Below, piece by piece: positions 33,954 to 42,731 of a DNA stretch of 64,000 nt. Where the stretch lies: NCBI GenBank assembly GCA_964393035.1, contig CAYMRX010000006.1, positions 186,001 to 250,000 of the forward strand. Reading direction: 5' to 3'. The notes under the pieces were generated by a model that was given only the letters and a program-made list of their open reading frames with translations, was not told the origin of the DNA and searched no databases. Each line of letters opens with the position of its first letter. Position 1 is the stretch's first letter. The DNA is from Tabrizicola_A sp964393035. GTDB taxonomy: Bacteria; Pseudomonadota; Alphaproteobacteria; Rhodobacterales; Rhodobacteraceae. The position numbers and the translations under genes are program-made.

Positions 33954-34642
33954 CCGCACTTCCGCCCCGTGCCCGCAACCGTATGGCGAAAGAGCGCCGG
34001 ATACTTGATTCTGCGCTGAAGGTTTTCGCCGATCAGGGCTATTCCGGCACCTCGATGGATGCGATTGCAGCCCTTGCGGGCGTGTCGAAACCGACGCTCT
34101 ATCAATACTTTGGCGGAAAAGAGCAGTTGTTCACCGCCATCATGGTGGAACAGCGCGATACCATGCTGGGGGCTTTCGAAGAACCCGATGGGCTGGGCTT
34201 GGTGCCGGAGCTTTGGGCCTTTGCCTGGCATTATGCCGACACGGTGTTGCGCCCCGATTTCCTGTCGCTCGCCCGCCTCATCATCGGCGAGGCGCAGCGG
34301 TTCCCGGAAATTGGCCGCTCCTATCAGGCGGCGGGGCCAGAGCGGATGCTGGCGGGGATGATGGATTACCTGTCCGCCCGCAAGGCCGAGGGGCGGCTTG
34401 ACTTTGACGATGCCGAAATGACCGCCGAAGACCTTTGGGGCCTGATCCTGTCGGCCCCCCGCAACCGCGCGCTGCATGACCCGGAAAATCTGCCCAGCCG
34501 CGCCGAGCTTCACCGCTTTATCACCAATGGCCTTCGGGTTTTCCTGAAAGCCTATTCCACCCATCCGGCCGATGATCTGGCCCAACTCAAGGCCCTTGCC
34601 GAACAGGGTCCAACACAGGGAACGCACGAGGGAACGCCATGA
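33950..34642 (+). CDS. TetR-family transcriptional regulator
   Basis: 230 residues. The N-terminal HTH is clear: ILDSALKVFADQGYSGTSMD followed by AIAALAGVSKPTLYQYFGGK, residues about 18-57. The C-terminal domain belongs to the AcrR-like group. It overlaps the fusion gene by 4 bp and the next gene by 4 bp (both ATGA), so it is translated as part of the operon it probably controls. The 19-bp dyad at 30084 is a candidate binding site. Confidence 0.92.
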   Translation: MTALPPRARNRMAKERRILDSALKVFADQGYSGTSMDAIAALAGVSKPTLYQYFGGKEQLFTAIMVEQRDTMLGAFEEPDGLGLVPELWAFAWHYADTVLRPDFLSLARLIIGEAQRFPEIGRSYQAAGPERMLAGMMDYLSARKAEGRLDFDDAEMTAEDLWGLILSAPRNRALHDPENLPSRAELHRFITNGLRVFLKAYSTHPADDLAQLKALAEQGPTQGTHEGTP

Positions 34643-35982
34643 CACTTGACGCATACATGCAAGACGAAACCAGCCGCTTTGCCACTGTCGCCTTGGTGGA
34701 CACCAACGGCCTTCTGCGCGGGCAGATGGTGTCGGTTTCCAGTCTGAAAGGCATCTTGAAGAACGGCATGGGCATGGCGCCCGCGCAACTGGCGCTGGAC
34801 CCGACCGATGAGATGCTGGAAATGCCCGGCGTCACCGATGGCACCGGGGATTTTCATGATGACCCGCTGATCGTTGACCCCGCGACTGCGCGGCGCATCC
34901 CTTGGGCCAAGCCCGGCCATGACATGCTGGTCTTGACGAATTACTCCGGCGAAACGGCGCAGCTTTGCCCGCGCTCGATTCTGAAAAAGGTGCTGGAGCG
35001 CGCGGCAAGCCACGGCTTGCACCCGAAATACGGGATGGAGCTGGAGTATACGCTTTTTGACGAAACCCCTGAATCGGCGCGCGACAAGGGCTATCGCAAC
35101 CTGAAAACCGCGACCATGCATCCCAGCCACGACCTGATCCTGTATCAGACCGTGCAAAGCGAATGGTATGAGGCGCTGTCCGAGATGTGCGGGCCGTTGA
35201 AGATCGACCTTGCCAAGATGCACGAGGAAATCGGCGGCGGTTTCCTTGAGGCCTGCATCGGCGCGGGGCAAGGGCTGGAGCCTGCCGACCAACTGGTGCT
35301 GTTGAAAAACTTCATCCGGGCGCTCGCGCTGCGTCAGGGGCGCAGCGTCACCTTCATGCCGCGCTGGACGGAAACCGCCGACAGCCAGTCCATTCACCTG
35401 CACATCTCGATGAAGGATGCCGCCGGGGCGACCCTGTTCCATGATCCGAAGGCCGAAAATGGCATTGGCCAGACCTTCCGGCATTTCATCGGCGGTTTGC
35501 AGAAATACATCGGCGACATGAGCCTTGTGTTCCTGCCCACGGTGAACAGCTATCGCCGCTTTGCCCCCGGAACCTTTGCCCCGCCCGGCCTGACATGGGG
35601 ATATGAAAACCGCACCACCTGCTTCCGCGTCGTCGGCCATGATTCGGGCAGTCTGCGGGTGGAAAACCGCCTGCCGGGCGCCGATACCAACCCCTATCTG
35701 ACCGCCGCCGCCACCATCGCGGCAGGGGTGGCCGGGATCGTGGAAAAGATCGAACCACAGCCGGAAGTGAAGGGCAACGGTCACGCCAACCCGCAGGACG
35801 GCGCCGATTATGCCCGCTCCATGCCCGAGGCCATTCAGCGCCTGCGCGGCTCGGCTTTCGCGCGCGATTGGCTGGGGGATCGTTTTGTCGATGCTTTCAG
35901 TGCCACGCGGCAATCCCAGCACGACCAGTTCGCGAAAAAGGTGCCGGACGTCGAACTGCAACGCTTCTTTGATTTGGGGTGA
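34639..35982 (+). CDS. Glutamine synthetase-like gamma-glutamyl ligase, third paralogue
   Basis: 447 residues with YGMELEYTLFDE, HEEIGGGFLEACIGAG, MPRWTETADSQSIHLHISM, LPTVNSYRRFAPGTF, and ENRTTCFRVV followed by SLRVENRLPG. Compared with the other two paralogues, the FMAKP block reads FMPRW. GS-like ligases in catabolic clusters often attach glutamate to an amine before oxidation (for example in aniline or isopropylamine degradation), so the pathway substrate may carry an amino group. It sits between TetR and a flavin reductase. Confidence 0.82.
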   Translation: MTLDAYMQDETSRFATVALVDTNGLLRGQMVSVSSLKGILKNGMGMAPAQLALDPTDEMLEMPGVTDGTGDFHDDPLIVDPATARRIPWAKPGHDMLVLTNYSGETAQLCPRSILKKVLERAASHGLHPKYGMELEYTLFDETPESARDKGYRNLKTATMHPSHDLILYQTVQSEWYEALSEMCGPLKIDLAKMHEEIGGGFLEACIGAGQGLEPADQLVLLKNFIRALALRQGRSVTFMPRWTETADSQSIHLHISMKDAAGATLFHDPKAENGIGQTFRHFIGGLQKYIGDMSLVFLPTVNSYRRFAPGTFAPPGLTWGYENRTTCFRVVGHDSGSLRVENRLPGADTNPYLTAAATIAAGVAGIVEKIEPQPEVKGNGHANPQDGADYARSMPEAIQRLRGSAFARDWLGDRFVDAFSATRQSQHDQFAKKVPDVELQRFFDLG

Positions 35983-35986
35983 TCTC

Positions 35987-36484
35987 ATGGGCCTGCGGCA
36001 AAGCTTCGTCGAAGGGATGGCCCGCGCGGCCACCTTCGTGTCGGTCATCACCACCGATGGCCCCGGCGGGCAGCATGGGGTCACGGTGTCGTCGATGACC
36101 TCGGTTTCCGCCGATGGCGAGGCGCCAAGCCTTCTGGTCTGCATCCATCACAAAAGCCCCGCGGCCGCGGCGATCCTGCAAAACCGCGCCTTTTGCGCCA
36201 ATTTGCTGAACGCGGGCCAGCAAGGCCATTCCGACATCTTCTCGGGCCGTGACAAATCCGACATCGCCCGGTTTGACCGGGTGATGTGGCAGGCGGGGCA
36301 GGGGGGGCAGCCGATGCTGGCCGGGGCCGCGGCAAGTTTCGAATGCAGCCTGAAAACCGCGCTTTTGTGGGAGACGCATTACCTGATGATCGGTCAGGTT
36401 TCGGCCGTCACGCTGTCGGACCAGCCCGATGCCCTGCTTTACGGCAACCGCGCCTATCGGCGCGCGGTGGGGATGGACGGATAA
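35987..36484 (+). CDS. Flavin reductase (HpaC/RutF type)
   Basis: 165 residues of the split-barrel flavin reductase family: FVEGMARAATFVSVITTDGP, then HGVTVSSMTSVSADGEAPSL, FCANLLNAGQQGHSDIFSG and a C-terminal LLYGNRAYRRAV. Such NAD(P)H:flavin reductases feed two-component monooxygenases like HpaB or RutA. ATG 35987 begins 4 bases after the stop of the GS-like gene. It is the last gene of the catabolic run. Confidence 0.88.
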   Translation: MGLRQSFVEGMARAATFVSVITTDGPGGQHGVTVSSMTSVSADGEAPSLLVCIHHKSPAAAAILQNRAFCANLLNAGQQGHSDIFSGRDKSDIARFDRVMWQAGQGGQPMLAGAAASFECSLKTALLWETHYLMIGQVSAVTLSDQPDALLYGNRAYRRAVGMDG

Positions 36485-36638
36485 GCCTTTCGCCCATTTC
36501 CTCCCAGCCGCTTCGCGTGCTGGGGGGCTTTGCGAATTGGGGGTTTACATTTCCGACTATTTCAGTAGTCTATTCGCAACAGCCAGCCCTTCGGCCAGCC
36601 ACCCGCTGCAACCGCACTTGAACCCGAAGGGCTTCCCC

Positions 36639-36812
36639 ATGACCGCTCCGATTTCCGCCGACACCTTTGCTACGCCCGTTTTCGCCGATGCGACCCCGCT
36701 GCACGACGCCGCCAAGCTGACCCGCGGTGGCAGCCTTGCGCGCATCGCCTTGAATGGGCAGGTCTATTCGCTGCGCATCACCCGGCAGGGCAAGTTGATC
36801 CTCACCAAATAA
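36639..36812 (+). CDS. hemP: Hemin uptake protein HemP (HmuP)
   Basis: 57 residues. The C-terminal half ARIALNGQVYSLRITRQGKL followed by ILTK is the HemP family signature. HemP/HmuP is a small regulator needed for expression of outer-membrane haem receptors in alphaproteobacteria. It is monocistronic here. A dyad GACTA-N6-TAGTC at 36555-36570 in the upstream region could be an iron-responsive site, but it does not clearly match a known iron box. A long hairpin ends the unit. Confidence 0.9.
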   Translation: MTAPISADTFATPVFADATPLHDAAKLTRGGSLARIALNGQVYSLRITRQGKLILTK

Positions 36813-36840
36813 GGGCGCGTGACAACCAAACTGCGTGAAC

Positions 36841-36875
36841 CGGGGGCGGACGATCAAATGTGATCGCCGCCCCCG
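36841..36875 (+). terminator. Terminator hairpin of hemP
   Basis: CGGGGGCGG-A-CGATCA and TGATCG-CCGCCCCCG form a 15-bp stem with one bulged A and loop AATG. It is followed by a weak T-rich stretch (GTTACATTTTC). Confidence 0.7.
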
Positions 36876-36896
36876 TTACATTTTCATTACATTCAG

Positions 36897-36925
36897 TTGA
36901 CACAGGCAGGGTGACGGGGCCTAAT
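36897..36925 (+). promoter_or_regulatory. Sigma70-like promoter of the Pot-type operon
   Basis: TTGACA (36897-36902), a 17-bp spacer and CCTAAT (36920-36925). A leader of about 130 nt to the GTG start at 37063 is implied. Confidence 0.5.
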
Positions 36926-37062
36926 CTGGCCTCATGAACAGTGAAAAGCTGGAACTGTCACAGGACTGTCAGCTTCCGGCCTTAATAACAAAAAATGACG
37001 GGGTGCGGCATGACCGTCCTCGCACAACCTTCCGGGCTACCGGAACAACCAGGGAGACTTTC

Positions 37063-38190
37063 GTGACGAAAACCCAATCCACTCTGTCGCGCCGCAGCTT
37101 TCTCAAGCGTTCGGCTGCGGGCGCGGGCGCGCTGGCCGCTCCGGCGCTGATCTCGTCCAAGGCGCTGGCCTCGTCGGGCGAACTGAACTTTGTCGGCTGG
37201 GCGGGCTATCCCGCGCTGGCCGAAAAGGTGTTTCCGGCCTTCGAGGCCGCCACCGGCATCAAGGTGAACTTCAAGGAACTTCCCGATCAGGACACCATGT
37301 TCGCCGAAGGCAAGGTCGCGCTGGAAGCCGGCGGTATCGACATGATCGAGCCGACCATCGACCGCGTTGGCGCCTGGGATTCGAACGGCCTGCTGGGCAC
37401 GTTTGACGAAGCCAAGCTGGCTATGGACAACTATCTGCCGGGTCTGGCCGATGGGGCCGCGGGGGAACGCTCGCGTCCCGGCGGCGCACTGAAATATGTG
37501 CCTTCGGTCTGGGGCACCGAATCGCTTGTGGTGAACTCGGCGGATGCCAAGATCTCCGCTCCGCCGTCCTTGGGGGATCTGTTCAACGCCGAAAACTCCG
37601 TCGTGCTGCGCCCCCATTCGGCGCTGGCGGCGATGGGCCGTTGGCTGGATGCAACCGGCAAGCTGCCGCGCCCGTGGATGGATGGCTATACCGACATGGC
37701 CGCCATGACCGAACTGTGGGACATCGCGCTGGCCGAGGCGATCAAGGCCAAGGGCAATGTCGTGCAGTGGTGGTCGGGCGAGAACGAGGCCAACGCGGGC
37801 TTCACCGCCAATGGTGCGACCGTGGGCCTGTGCTGGGATTCGACCGGCTTCAACCTGCGCAATGACGGCTTTGCCTATGTTGCCCCGGCTGAAGGCGCCT
37901 TTGCCTGGCATCAGGGCTTCGTTCTGATGAAGAACGCCGCCAACACCGATCAGGCCCATGAATTCGCCAAGTGGGTGTCGACCGCCGAAGGCGCGTCGGC
38001 TTGGGCGACGGCCTTCTCGTCGAACCCGGTGGGCAAGGGTGCCTCCGATCTGATGGACCCGGAAGTGTCGAAATACTACTCCGGCACCTTCAACGACGAG
38101 GCGCTGTCCAAGCTGTGGTGGTGGCCCGACCAGTCGGCTGACTTCCTGGCCAAGCGCGCCGAATACGCCGACAAGTACAAGGCAGCCTGA
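37063..38190 (+). CDS. PotD-type periplasmic substrate-binding protein, Tat-exported
   Basis: 375 residues from a GTG with AGGGAGAC ahead. The N-terminus carries a twin-arginine signal, SRRSFLKRSAAGAGALAAPA, ending near SSKALA. The mature part starts GELNFVGWAGYPALAEKVFP, typical of spermidine/putrescine-type binding proteins (family 1). It feeds the PotABC-like transporter downstream. In the clustered amine context a polyamine or related cation is likely, but the ligand is not proven. The longer frame from 36934 would hide the Tat signal. Confidence 0.87.
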   Translation: MTKTQSTLSRRSFLKRSAAGAGALAAPALISSKALASSGELNFVGWAGYPALAEKVFPAFEAATGIKVNFKELPDQDTMFAEGKVALEAGGIDMIEPTIDRVGAWDSNGLLGTFDEAKLAMDNYLPGLADGAAGERSRPGGALKYVPSVWGTESLVVNSADAKISAPPSLGDLFNAENSVVLRPHSALAAMGRWLDATGKLPRPWMDGYTDMAAMTELWDIALAEAIKAKGNVVQWWSGENEANAGFTANGATVGLCWDSTGFNLRNDGFAYVAPAEGAFAWHQGFVLMKNAANTDQAHEFAKWVSTAEGASAWATAFSSNPVGKGASDLMDPEVSKYYSGTFNDEALSKLWWWPDQSADFLAKRAEYADKYKAA

Positions 38191-38210
38191 TCTTTGGGCA
38201 TTTGATCTGC

Positions 38211-38241
38211 ACGCCGGGCTGTCACAAGCCCGGCGTGTTTT
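38211..38241 (+). terminator. Partial terminator after the PotD-type gene
   Basis: A perfect 10-bp stem ACGCCGGGCT (38211-38220)/AGCCCGGCGT (38227-38236) is followed by GTTTTGTTT. It lies between the binding protein and transporter genes, as is common where the binding protein is made in excess. Confidence 0.85.
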
Positions 38242-38361
38242 GTTTCACCAACATGGCGTTGCATCTGGACGAAAACCGTCTTGGAAACTGGCTATACCCA
38301 TTGCGATGGGGCCGGGTCCTGCTAGGCTCATATAAAAACAAAACAGGGGGAAGACGATCCG

Positions 38362-39444
38362 ATGAGTGCCGGGATTGATCTTGAAAATGTCTGCTGCGAC
38401 TTCGGCAGCTTTCGCGCCGTCGACCATGCCAATGTGTCGATCAGGCCGGGCGAATTCTTTTCGTTCCTTGGGCCGTCCGGCTGTGGCAAGACCACGATCC
38501 TGCGGATGATCTCGGGCTTTATCGAGCCGACGCAGGGCGCGATCAAAATCGGCGGCAAGGATATGAAGGGCCAGCGCCCGAACCAGCGCCCCACCGCGCT
38601 GATCTTCCAGAACCTGGCGCTGTTTCCGCTGATGCCGATCTGGGAAAATATCACCTTCGGGCTTGAGGTGCGCGGCGTTGACAAGGCGACCCGCCGCGCC
38701 AAGGCCGAGGAATTGCTGCGGCTGGTCGATCTGCCCGGCGCTGCGGACAAGATGGTCAGCCAGCTTTCGGGCGGCCAGAAGCAGCGTGTGGCGATTGCGC
38801 GCGCGCTGGCGGTAGAGCCTGCGGTGATGCTGTTGGACGAACCGCTGTCGGCGCTGGACCTGAAGCTGCGCCAGCATATGCGGGCCGAATTGCGCGCCAT
38901 TCAAAAGCGCACCGGCGTGACCTTCATCTACATCACCCACGATCAGGGCGAGGCACTGGCCATGTCGGATCGGGTGGGGGTGATGAGCCAAGGCCGCATC
39001 CAGCAAATCGCCGATCCGCGCGATATCTACAACAACCCGGTCAATGGCTTCGTTGCCTCTTTTGTCGGCGAAAACAATATCTTCGACGGTACGGCTGGCA
39101 CGGCGTCTGAAGGGGTGGCGGGCTTTGAAACCGCCTTTGGCACGTTCCGCGCGCGGCTTTCGCCCGAGGCGGCAGGCAAGCCGGTCAAGCTTTATGTGCG
39201 CCCCGAACATACGGTCCTGACGGCCAAGGCGGCCAAGGAAAACTCGGTGCCGGTCACGGTGTCCGAAGTGTCTTTCGAAGGCGCCTTCATCGCGGTTCAT
39301 ACCACCAGCGAACAGGGCAAGACCATCACCGCCGAAATCCGCAATGACGGGTCGGCCACGGTGCCCGAGGTCGGGGCCAAGCTGCATGCCAGCTTTGATG
39401 CGGCCCGCGCAGCACTTTTGCCTGACGCGAATGTAAGGGGCTAA
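38362..39444 (+). CDS. potA: Spermidine/putrescine-type ABC transporter ATP-binding protein
   Basis: 360 residues. Walker A is GPSGCGKTT, then the Q-loop FQNLALFPLM, signature LSGGQKQRV, Walker B VMLLDEP and the switch His in YITHDQGEA. The C-terminal TOBE domain (about 270-360), typical of PotA and other importers of this class, is present. The ATP hydrolysis drives uptake through PotB/PotC. The gene starts after the terminator-like hairpin and is followed by the permeases. Confidence 0.93.
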   Translation: MSAGIDLENVCCDFGSFRAVDHANVSIRPGEFFSFLGPSGCGKTTILRMISGFIEPTQGAIKIGGKDMKGQRPNQRPTALIFQNLALFPLMPIWENITFGLEVRGVDKATRRAKAEELLRLVDLPGAADKMVSQLSGGQKQRVAIARALAVEPAVMLLDEPLSALDLKLRQHMRAELRAIQKRTGVTFIYITHDQGEALAMSDRVGVMSQGRIQQIADPRDIYNNPVNGFVASFVGENNIFDGTAGTASEGVAGFETAFGTFRARLSPEAAGKPVKLYVRPEHTVLTAKAAKENSVPVTVSEVSFEGAFIAVHTTSEQGKTITAEIRNDGSATVPEVGAKLHASFDAARAALLPDANVRG

Positions 39445-39448
39445 GCCG

Positions 39449-40375
39449 ATGCAAGACCTTTTGCGCCGCTATGGGCCGGGGTTGACGGGGCTGATCTGCC
39501 TGCTTGTCGCCTTTTGGCTGGTGATGCTGGTCATCCTGCCCAACATCACGCTCTTTGAACAAAGCTTCCGCCCCTATCTGCCTGTGGTTGATGTGGGCGG
39601 ACCGAAGGATACCTACTCTATCAAGAATTATCTCAAGGTGCTGGATGGTTCGACCGAAACCAGCCTGTTCGGCTTTTCCTTCACGATCCCGGTGCATGTG
39701 AAGACCTTCTTCCAGACCATCTGGTATTCGATGGTCGTCACCGTGATCTGCTTCGCCTTAGCCTATCCCTTGGCCTATTACATGGCCAAGGTGGTCGCGC
39801 CGAAAACGGTGCCGACGCTCTTGCTGCTCCTCTTTGTGCCGCTGTGGGTGTCCGAGGTGCTGCGTGCCTTTGCGTGGTGGATCATCCTTGCCTTCAAGGG
39901 GCCGCTGAACGCGATCCTGCTGGGGGTGGGGCTGATCGAAGATCCGATCCGCTGGACCAACATGGGCTATACCGGCGTCATGGTGGGCTTGGTTTACACC
40001 TATGTGCTGTTCATGCTGTTCCCGATCTACAACGCGGTTTCCAGTCTGGACACCAACCAGATCGAGGCGGCGGATGATCTTGGCGCCTCGTGGTGGCGCA
40101 TCCATTGGCGCATCGTCTTGCCGCATGCCAAGCCGGGCATCGCAAGCGGGTCGGTCATGGTGTTCATGCTGTCGGCTGGCTCGCTGTTGGTGCCGTCGAT
40201 CCTTGGTTCCACCACCTCGCAATGGTTTACCCAGACCATCGACCAGTGGTTCAAGGACGCGTTGGACTGGAACACCGCCAGCGCCTATGCCTTCCTTCTG
40301 TTGATCCTTTGCACGGTCTTCGTCTCGGTGGCGATGAAGGTGTTCAAGGTCAAACTTTCTGACATCGCGAAGTAA
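39449..40375 (+). CDS. potB: Spermidine/putrescine-type ABC transporter permease (PotB-like)
   Basis: 308 residues with about six membrane segments. The first is GLTGLICLLVAFWLVMLVIL. The coupling loop EAADDLGASWWRIHWRIVLP matches the EAA motif. A periplasmic insertion of some 60 residues follows the first segment. It starts four bases after potA. Confidence 0.9.
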   Translation: MQDLLRRYGPGLTGLICLLVAFWLVMLVILPNITLFEQSFRPYLPVVDVGGPKDTYSIKNYLKVLDGSTETSLFGFSFTIPVHVKTFFQTIWYSMVVTVICFALAYPLAYYMAKVVAPKTVPTLLLLLFVPLWVSEVLRAFAWWIILAFKGPLNAILLGVGLIEDPIRWTNMGYTGVMVGLVYTYVLFMLFPIYNAVSSLDTNQIEAADDLGASWWRIHWRIVLPHAKPGIASGSVMVFMLSAGSLLVPSILGSTTSQWFTQTIDQWFKDALDWNTASAYAFLLLILCTVFVSVAMKVFKVKLSDIAK

Positions 40376-40387
40376 GGGGGCAGGGAT

Positions 40388-41254
40388 ATGCACAAGCTTC
40401 GACTGAACCTCCTGCACCTCTATATGGGGCTGTTTCTGGTCTACATGATCGCGCCTTTGGTCGTGATGTCCGGCGCGGCCTTCAACGACAACAAGCTGCC
40501 GTCGATCGTGCCGTGGAAGGGTTGGACCGGCAAATGGTTCTCCGAGATGATCGCGGATGAACGCATGATGCTGGCCTTCGTCAACACGCTGTGGGTGGCT
40601 GTGGCGGTGGCGCTGATTGCAATCCTGATCGGCACGGCGGCGGCGATCCTCATCAACTCCGTCTCGGGCAAACTGCGCACCGCCCTTTATGGCATGATGA
40701 TCTCGACCATCCTGATCCCCGGCGTGGTGATCGGCATTTCCACCATGATCCTGTGGACCAAGATGGGCAACGCGATCGGGACCGAGTTCTTCCTGTTCAA
40801 TCCCGGTCTGCATTTGTCGGTTCTGGGGCAGGTCAGTTACATCGCCGCCATGGTGATGCTGCTGGTTCTGGCCCGGCTGCAAAGCTTTGATGCCGGGCTT
40901 GAGGAGGCGGCGCTGGATCTTGGCGCCAGCCACGGGCAGGTGATGCGCCGCATTCTCTTGCCGCATCTTTACCCCGCCATCGGGGCAGGGGCGGCGGTGG
41001 CCTTCTTTCAATCCATCGAGAATTTCAACGTCACGCAGTTCACGCGGGGCGGGGCCGATACGCTGACGGTCTATGTGTTCTCCAAGGTGCGATCGGGCAT
41101 CACGCCGACCATCAACGCGCTGGCCTTCCTGCTGATCCTTGTGACGCTGGTGCTGGCCATCCTTTACGAGTTGAACCGCCGCCGGCTGGCGCGGATCGAG
41201 GCCGCGCGTCAGGCCGAGGCCCGCCGTGCGGAAGCCTTGGAGGAGGCGATCTGA
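40388..41254 (+). CDS. potC: Spermidine/putrescine-type ABC transporter permease (PotC-like)
   Basis: 288 residues with about six membrane segments and the coupling motif EAALDLGASHGQVMRRILLP. The C-terminus ends in a charged helix ARIEAARQAEARRAEALEEA. It completes the transporter and is followed by a strong terminator. Confidence 0.9.
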   Translation: MHKLRLNLLHLYMGLFLVYMIAPLVVMSGAAFNDNKLPSIVPWKGWTGKWFSEMIADERMMLAFVNTLWVAVAVALIAILIGTAAAILINSVSGKLRTALYGMMISTILIPGVVIGISTMILWTKMGNAIGTEFFLFNPGLHLSVLGQVSYIAAMVMLLVLARLQSFDAGLEEAALDLGASHGQVMRRILLPHLYPAIGAGAAVAFFQSIENFNVTQFTRGGADTLTVYVFSKVRSGITPTINALAFLLILVTLVLAILYELNRRRLARIEAARQAEARRAEALEEAI

Positions 41255-41261
41255 AACTGAA

Positions 41262-41290
41262 AAAAGGCCCGCGCATCGCGCGGGCCTTTT
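41262..41290. terminator. Bidirectional terminator between potC and the flavoprotein gene
   Basis: AAAAGGCCCGCG (41262-41273) and CGCGGGCCTTTT (41279-41290) form a perfect 12-bp stem. T-rich tracts follow on the plus strand, and it serves convergent genes. Confidence 0.9.
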
Positions 41291-41315
41291 GATTTTTCGA
41301 CGAAAATTCGGATAT

Positions 41316-42692
41316 TCAATGCCGCCCGGTGATCCAATTGCCAAAGGCCGCCAAGCGCGAAGGCTTGCCTTGCAGCCGGGTTTCGCGGCGGTCTGCGAGG
41401 GCGAACAGTTTGTACATCATATGGATGCCCAGCCAGCGGAAAGGTTCCGGTTCCCACTGCCGCACGCGGCGGTTGACCCAAGGCAGCCGGGTGATCGCGG
41501 TATCGCGGCCCAAGGCCAGATCGGCCAGCGTCCGTCCGGCAAGGTTCGAGGTGGACACCCCAACCCCGACATAGCCCCCGGCCCAGCCAAGGCCGGTTTC
41601 CCGGTCCAGCCCCACCGTGGCACACCAATCGCGCGGCACGCCGATCACCCCGCACCAGGCATGGTCGATCGGGTATTTCGCGGCTTCGGGGAAATGTTCG
41701 TGCAAGACGGCGGTCAGGCGGGCGATGGTTTCCGCATCAGGTTCGCCATTGGCATCCATCTTTGAGCCGAACTTGTAAGGCACGCCCCGCGCCCCCACGG
41801 TGATGCGGCCTTCCCGCGTGCGCTGGCAGTAGCAATAGGCGTTCTTCATGTCGCCGATCAACTCATGCCCGTCCCAGCCGATCTTGGCCCAGACCTCGGG
41901 CGGCAGCGGCACCGTGGCGATCTGCGCGGAATTCAGCGGCACCCAATCGCGCTTGTGGTCCTTGATGCCGGCGGTGAACCCTTCGGTGCAGCGCAGGATG
42001 ATCGGGGCGTGGACCGTGCCTTTCGTGGTCACCACCTGCCCCTTGTCATAGGAAAGCACCTGCGTGTCCTCGACGATCCGCGCCCCCTTGCGCTCCACCG
42101 CCTCGGCCAGACCGCGCACCAGTTTGGCAGGCTGCACGCGGGCCATGCCGCTGACCACCATGGCCCCGAGAACACCCGGAACCGAGATGCGCTGCGCCAC
42201 CTCTTGCGGGGTCAACTCCCGCGCGCGATGCCCGTCGCCCCAATGCTGACGATGGGCGATTTCCTCTTGCATCCGTTGCAGTTGCGCGGGGCTGGTGGCG
42301 ACCATCATTTCTTCGGAGGGGAGGATGTCGGCATCAATCCCCTCGGCGGCACATACGGCCGTGATCTCGGCCACGGTGCCTTCGAGTTCCTTCACCATCT
42401 CCAGCACCGCCGCACGCGAGGTCGCTTTGGCGTATTTCTCATGGTTCCAGGCGAAAGTGCCCATGCACCAGCCGCCATTGCGCCCCGAAGCGCCAAAGCC
42501 GGCAAATTCCTTCTCAACCACCAGCACCTTCAGATCGGGACGCGCTTTCATCAGATACCAAGCCGCCCAAAGCCCGGTGAACCCGGCCCCAATGATCGCC
42601 ACATCCGCCGTGGTATCCCCCGCCAGCGCAGGCCGCCGCGTTTCGGGCAGGCCGATATCGGCATACCAGAACGACACATCCCCGATCTTCAT
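41316..42692 (-). CDS. FAD-dependent amine/amino acid oxidoreductase (DadA/PuuB family)
   Basis: 458 residues. The flavin-binding VAIIGAGFTGLWAAWYL lies near the N-terminus, followed by EKEFAGFGASGRNGGWCMGT, close to gamma-glutamylputrescine oxidases. AWCGVIGVPRDWCATVGLD and GYVGVGVSTSNLAGRTLADL are at the C-terminus. ATG 42692 was chosen for its AGGAGG and conserved context. It likely oxidises a transported amine or its gamma-glutamyl derivative. Facing the Pot-type operon, it could handle the imported substrate. Confidence 0.83.
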   Translation of the reverse strand: MKIGDVSFWYADIGLPETRRPALAGDTTADVAIIGAGFTGLWAAWYLMKARPDLKVLVVEKEFAGFGASGRNGGWCMGTFAWNHEKYAKATSRAAVLEMVKELEGTVAEITAVCAAEGIDADILPSEEMMVATSPAQLQRMQEEIAHRQHWGDGHRARELTPQEVAQRISVPGVLGAMVVSGMARVQPAKLVRGLAEAVERKGARIVEDTQVLSYDKGQVVTTKGTVHAPIILRCTEGFTAGIKDHKRDWVPLNSAQIATVPLPPEVWAKIGWDGHELIGDMKNAYCYCQRTREGRITVGARGVPYKFGSKMDANGEPDAETIARLTAVLHEHFPEAAKYPIDHAWCGVIGVPRDWCATVGLDRETGLGWAGGYVGVGVSTSNLAGRTLADLALGRDTAITRLPWVNRRVRQWEPEPFRWLGIHMMYKLFALADRRETRLQGKPSRLAAFGNWITGRH

Positions 42693-42731
42693 GGCCAGCA
42701 CCTCCTGAGTTTGCCGCATGCTGGCCTTGCA

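Noticed and set aside
41296..41315. A further copy of the GATTTTCGAAAATC operator after potC
   Set aside because: The text is GATTTTTCGACGAAAATTCG with altered spacing, next to a terminator and at the 3' end of genes, so an operator is unlikely.
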